Assembly (NCBI GenBank): GCA_026874595.1
Contig: CM049322.1
Span: 55,798,386-55,862,385, forward strand
DNA from: Sipunculus nudus
Lineage: Eukaryota; Annelida; Sipuncula; Golfingiida; Sipunculidae
DNA length: 64,000 nt
Direction: 5' to 3'
A program made the translations under genes and the position numbers. Under the pieces are notes generated by a model. The model saw only the letters and a list, made by a program, of their open reading frames with translations, searched no databases and was not told where the DNA came from. Positions 58,798 through 64,000 of this stretch are shown here, one piece after another; positions within the stretch are counted from its first letter, which is position 1, and each line of letters opens with the position of its first letter.

Positions 58798-60115
58798 GAG
58801 ATAATATAATATAATATGATATATATTTAATTTATATAGCGCTAATTCAACAAAATAGTTATCAAAAGCGCTTTACAAGACACAAAGCATAGTTTTACTA
58901 AAACATAAAATGTAGATTCCTACTAAAGCAAAGATTCCTAAAAGAAAACCCTAAAGTCTAAGAACTACCGAAAGCTAATATAAAAAGGTAATTTTTAAGA
59001 TTACTTTTAAAAGAAGCTAAAGATGGTGAAGCTCTGATTGAGTGTGGAAGTTCATTCCACAACCTTGGTGCCACAGCTGAAAAAGCTCTCGAACGACACA
59101 TCTCACTTCGTGCTTTAGGGATCACTAAAAGCCCTTGGTCAGATGACCTAAGCTGCCTGACTGGAACATAAAAAGTTAAGAGGTTCCTAATGTAAATAGG
59201 CGATTGACCATTTATGGCTTTATATACTAATAATGAAATTTTAAAATCAATGCACCAATGCACTGTCGCACCGGGAGCCAATGGAGTTCTTTAAGTATTG
59301 GTGTAATGTGGTCGCGCTTCTTGGCACCAGTTACAAGCCTAGCAGCTGCATTCTGCACTCTCTGTAGCCGGTCCAGTAACTTGCTAGGAAGACCACATAG
59401 CAAAGAGATAGAACAGTCAATCCTTGAACTGATGAAAACATGAATTAATGTTATAAGTGAATTTTGAGTTAGGAAACCTTTTATCCTAGCTATATTACGC
59501 AGGTGGTAAAAAGCCAAACTACAAATATTATTTACATGCTTGTCAAGGCAAATCCCTTGGTCAAACACTACCCCCAGGTTTCTAGCACTGTTTGTTGGCA
59601 CAACTACAGAGTCAAATATGTTAAGAGTTTTCAACTGAATTTTTCCCTCTGCTGGTTTGTACCAATAATCAGAACCTCAGTTTTATCAGCATTGAGTTTA
59701 AGCAGATTCTGACACACCCAAACACCTATGTCATGCAAGCATGTTTCAATGGTAGAAATAGAAACCTTTGATTCTGGTTTAAATGGTACATAAATTTGAC
59801 TGTAATCAGCATAAAAATGATAATTCATTCCATGTTGTCGTATTAATTCACCAAGTGGTAATAAGTAAATTGTAAAAAAACAGAGGCCCCAGCAAAGAAC
59901 CTTGTGGAACTCCGTAGGTTATCTCAGCTGGAGAAGACTTATAACCTACTACACTTATACACTGACTTCGATTACACAGGTATGACCTGATCCATTGCGA
60001 GGCATTTCCAGTTATTCCAAGCCTGGTGGACAACCGTTGTGACAGGAGCTGATGATCTACTACATCAAAGGCAGCAGATAAATCCAATAGTATGAGAATG
60101 GAGATGATAACTAAT
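58798..60115 (-). pseudogene. L2-like LINE fragment, copy B (reverse transcriptase, dead)
   Basis: Same element as 35697-36985, with the same YADY change (59802-59813) and the same 5' truncation. It keeps VVFDQGICLDKHVNNIC, the segment deleted in copy A, and a better preserved end (RSRAFSAVAPRLWNELPHSI). A small duplication of CAATGCAC near 59252 shifts the frame. The 3' hairpin GCGCTTTTGATA/TATAGCGC is kept. Confidence 0.85.
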
Positions 60116-61054
60116 TAGATAAACCCTTGGGTTATTTGTAGATTCATTGACTAGGCTTGGTTGGTAAACATTGCAGCAGTGTTTGGTCAGTTTTTACACA
60201 TTATGTGGGGCAAGTTACTATCAGCTCAGGCAAGACAGTGCAGCTACAGTGCTGCATATGTTTGGGTACTTCAGAAGTATACAGTCTGATTGTCATAACT
60301 TTCGATGAGATATTTAGTGGTGCCACAGACAGTTAATTGGGTCCTGTTTGAACTTACTATGGGGATATTGCAGTCTAGGTACTATGGCTTGAACAAATCT
60401 TGTTGACTGTGTTTGAAAATGTGTGATAAACACCTATTCAAGGTACATTAAAATAGACTAATCCAAAGAGATTCAATAAATTTGTGGTATACACGAAATC
60501 CACCCTATTTCAGGTTGTATGAACATGTATGAACATAGGATGAATTCGAAAGCTACAAGCTAGGACTATTTGCACATTGTTTGTCCTATATATAAAATAT
60601 ATACAGATATAGATATATATTAATTTGATTATGCTACGTTGAACAGGAAGTTATCGTATTTAATAACTCTAAATTGCATCAACATTCCTTTAATATGTTT
60701 GTGTTTCAGGATTATTCAAACCTGACTCTTTTTTTAACTGTTCTGAACCTTCAGCTGTTTATTTAATTTTCTGCTGAACATTGTGTAAAATGTATTATTA
60801 AATGTAAAAGAAAGTGTCTGTAACTATTCTGAATATAAACCTACCGGAACTGGGCTTATTTTGTACTGATCACGAACTAGCTGGACATAATCCTGAACTT
60901 TAATCTAAGCCGCATTGTGAGCATTAATTGCTATAGAGAAACCTCATATATACTAAAAGATTTAAATCTGTTTTATATCCATTTTTAATTAAGGACAAAA
61001 ATTACAAGAATTACAATTTAAATAAACGAACAAATCAAAGTTTCACCAACAGGG
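60116..61054. other. Unannotated part of duplicated segment B
   Basis: Counterpart of 36986-37919. Nothing recognised. Confidence 0.35.
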
Positions 61055-61230
61055 AATGGGGGTTGGGTGATGTGGAGGACAAGGTCAGCATATGCATATA
61101 TCACCATTTAAAAGTAAAGTAATAGTAATTGTAATATAAGCAAGTAATAGTAATAGTAATAGATAAAAAAACATGCTGTAATAGTAATAGTAAAAGTAAT
61201 AGAACCACTTTAATAGGACCCAACCCTGGT
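61055..61230. repeat. AGTAAT-rich MITE-like repeat, copy B right
   Basis: Counterpart of 37920-38127 with fewer AGTAAT units. GGGGGTTGGGTGATG and GGACCCAACCCTGG ends are kept. Confidence 0.55.
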
Positions 61231-63539
61231 ATTAATTCCATACTACCCCGAATAAATATGCAGCAAAGGTTTTTATCCAATTTGGTTATATGTTTGCAAT
61301 GAATATTGCAAACAATAGTACACACACGTACAAAATCCTTTGTCTTGCCATCTGCGACACCTCGAATTGACTGCCATATGGTGAACTTAATTTACGGAAC
61401 ATTGTTGAAAAGGTCCGGATCCTGAAATCTTATTGTATTCGTATTTCTAAAAAAAAGTTTGTAATTACCAACACACTGTATTGAATACAGTTTAATTAAA
61501 TTCTGATACAATATCACACACACCCTCTTTTAATCATGTGCATATGCTAAACTTTCAGCAACATGAACGGCTCGACATATTAAGGTATCATTAATGTAAC
61601 TATTGTATTCACTTTAATGCATGTAGATTTAGCGATATTTAATCAATATTATGTTAATTCCTCACGCTTCCCAAATATTATTCATCGATTTGCTCAATTA
61701 CATATTTTGCCTGCAAACCTTGGTCAACACACATGATACTGTTATTTTATAGTTAAATTCTCAAGTTCTGTCGGTTGAGTTAAAAGGTAATTCAACAGTT
61801 TTGTCCTAAACAAATCAACGTAAAAACAAAGCACAGAAAGCCTATCTTCTAGTTTCGGCTTTTTAGAAGATATAGCGGCCTGGCTGCACAGAAAGTTAAT
61901 ATCTGAGCTACTATGTTGTGCACCCTCCTCATTCAATTTCAAAACACGAAATTTTGGGAGATCATCAAGTATTAAGTACATGACATAATTATCCATCATG
62001 TGCTAAACATAATCAGCGTTGTCTGTATTTCTAACAGATTCGAAACTGGTGGGAAGTGTGCGACATATGCGATAGCTTACATAGAAAAACACCGATACAC
62101 TAGAAGGTATCTTTTTAAGTAATCATCATTTAGAGGAAAAGGAAAATTGAAATCTCCCTTATTTTCCATGGGTATATGTTGTCATATTACTGTTTTTTTA
62201 TGTTTTGAGACCTTTTAAAAGAAATCATCAAACAGTTTTTGTTATACGATAGCTCGAATATATTTCTGATATTATGGTATTAAATTAAGGATATAAGTTA
62301 AAGGAGATAAAGCATATTCGACTGGGTAATTGGACAGTTATTTCTGTTGCTTATGTATATCAGGATTTAAGACTTAGTGAAAGAAGGTTTATTTTATCTT
62401 GCAGTTTTAACCTCATTTAGCGGTCCTTAATATATTGTTTGTCTAACTTTTGGAAAATCACCAGCCGCGTGCGGGATCTCTTATCTTAGAGGTCCGATAT
62501 TATAAAATATGGTTCCTGCGGAAGCCCATCATGTAGATTTTACCGTATTTATGAATAAAAGGATAACGTAAACGTGTGTACGCATCTAAATACATTCATC
62601 CTCACAAATTGCTTCCCTCAAAAACTTATCACTTCCATACCATGTTTTGAAATATGGCCGCTCAAAACATGACCCCCCCCCCCCCCCATGAGATGGCTGA
62701 TTGGCAGGAGAGTCATTGGAGATACAATGTAATATTTATTATCATTAAGGTGACGAGACTTCTGCTTCTGCGGAAATATGATTGTGATAGCAAATTTTGA
62801 ATAACCTTTTGTTCCTTTAACATAAAAATCATCTTGGTAGATTTTGTAATATCTGAATGCACGCTGAAAAAAATGTACATAGAAAAAAACATCATATCAG
62901 CAACCTTACTTGCCTCATGAGTCCCTTTCCGCCTAAATTCTTTCAAATTATCTGATCAGCATGCATCAGACTGAAAGCTATAAGCAGAAGAAAATATGTG
63001 CAATGATTCATTACCATAAGAGTTGATGTACTGATTTCATACAATTCTTTATATAAGACCACACTCTGGATTGAACCTCTAACCTGTATAAAAAGAAACC
63101 TAGACGTCATCTAAAATTTGCTTGGTGATTATCCATAATAATTCAATCTATTTTGTTTACTTTTTTACAATTTTATGGCATGTATATGAATTGACGTATT
63201 CCCTGGTTTACATATATTCACGAAACACAACGTAAGTAAAGTTAATTTCCATTACAGGGACCCCGATACACCGGATAAAATGCCCTGTGGGATGGATATG
63301 TGCGTTAATATAAGCCAACAAGATGCCTTCCTGTCACCTAATTCATCTGAAATTTTATCATCACATATAACTGAATCCAGCATTTTGTATTGCTATCCAC
63401 ATCACATATATACTGAACCTACTCAGATACGTTGTCTACGGATATACTTCTCATAATTTTCGTCATTTTCTCAACAATCCTCAGTCATCCAAAAACACAC
63501 GTATTAGAAGAAAAACGAAGAAGAAAATGTTTTATTGTA
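61231..63539. other. Unannotated part of duplicated segment B
   Basis: Counterpart of 38128-40429, with a C-run at about 62671-62686. No gene supported. Confidence 0.35.
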
Positions 63540-64000
63540 GAAAAGGCCTTGTGGCCCATGGTACAAACATAATTAATTAAATGCAATTGAACATTGAACA
63601 TATAACATGCTTATACAAATATAATAATACATATATACATGGTTGTGTTATCTGCTATTGTGTTGTTTTATAACCATAGACTATCTGTCACATCGAGGTT
63701 TTCTTTAACTTGTTTACCTGAAATAAATATTTCGCCAGGTTCAAGTGAACATTAAAAGACTGAATTTTTAATAGTTTAAATAAACCATATGTGTTTTTTT
63801 GGAATTTCCTTTAAAGATGTAAAAAATCATTTCTTAAGTTTTCATATCCAGAGCAATAAAGTAAAACATGGATCTTATCTTCAACTTCATCTTGACACAC
63901 ATTTTACAGACCCTCATTTTCTTCTTTGGGTATATTATTTCTCTTTACAATTTCAATTTCATAACAATGGTCACCTAATCTTAATTTTGATAAAGCCTGC
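63540..64000 (-). mobile_element. 3' end of the CR1-like LINE, copy B (cut by the window edge)
   Basis: It contains the complement of CCATGGGCCACAAGGCC and the start of the C-terminal coding region matching 40663-40830. It retains about 60-70 bp of 3' UTR (near 63755-63825) deleted from copy A. Confidence 0.8.

Larger units (their letters stand above)
51771..64000 (+). repeat. Large direct duplication, copy B (continues past the window)
   Basis: It matches 28587-40830 in order and orientation. It differs by fewer minisatellite units, deletions of about 55 bp (near 53628) and about 120 bp (near 55815), a palindromic insertion (55153-55430), and about 60-70 bp present here but missing in A near 63755-63825. 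The last 150 bases still match the CR1-like LINE of copy A. Confidence 0.9.

Overview
The window is eukaryotic, AT-rich and dominated by transposable elements. It looks like a marine lophotrochozoan, most probably a bivalve mollusc. I infer this from repeats built on TGACCTTGACC, many tRNA-headed SINEs, a 2A-bearing APE-type LINE, a Penelope-like element with hammerhead motifs, long (TA)n tracts and short introns. I cannot name a species. No prokaryotic gene organisation, CRISPR array, rRNA gene or free-standing tRNA gene is visible.

Positions 1-4600 (minus strand) hold the one large intact coding region: at least 1533 codons with no stop, running off the left edge. It carries superfamily-2 helicase motifs in circularly permuted order: DEAH, then TATP, then RMGDTF, then QELGRMCR, and only afterwards the Walker A segment QIGKTG. 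A C-terminal domain with FMVDDNI follows. This layout matches the cpSF2 helicase plus TET/JBP-associated glycosyltransferase (TAGT) architecture described for GREB1-like proteins. Here the ATPase motifs look intact. It is the most notable coding feature.

Positions 4.6-28.5 kb are repeat-rich intergenic sequence. They contain SINEs, a hAT-type and a Harbinger-type MITE, a 687-bp solo LTR with TATA box and poly(A) signal, a roughly 143-bp tandem array of AGGTCA nuclear-receptor half-sites, G/C homopolymer blocks, local duplications, and a broken copy of a repeat-borne ORF widespread in marine invertebrates (about 26.6-28.1 kb, minus).

Positions 28.6-64.0 kb are built on a direct duplication. 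The segment starting at 28587 is repeated from 51771 (offset about 23.2 kb), and similarity continues to the window edge. Both copies share a dead L2-like LINE whose catalytic YADD reads YADY, a 53-bp minisatellite with different copy number, SINEs, and the 3' end of a CR1-like LINE. Copy B alone carries a near-perfect 216-bp palindrome with a hammerhead ribozyme fold on each strand.

Between the two copies lie the full CR1-like LINE (about 40.4-45.2 kb, minus; 2A peptide at the ORF1 start), a Penelope-like remnant with GIY-YIG domain and a hammerhead motif (about 46.56-47.54 kb, plus), and a candidate four-exon gene for a small secreted cysteine-rich peptide (50023-51240, minus), complete with TATA box, phase-consistent splice sites and poly(A) signal. 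That peptide gene is the best candidate for an undescribed small gene.
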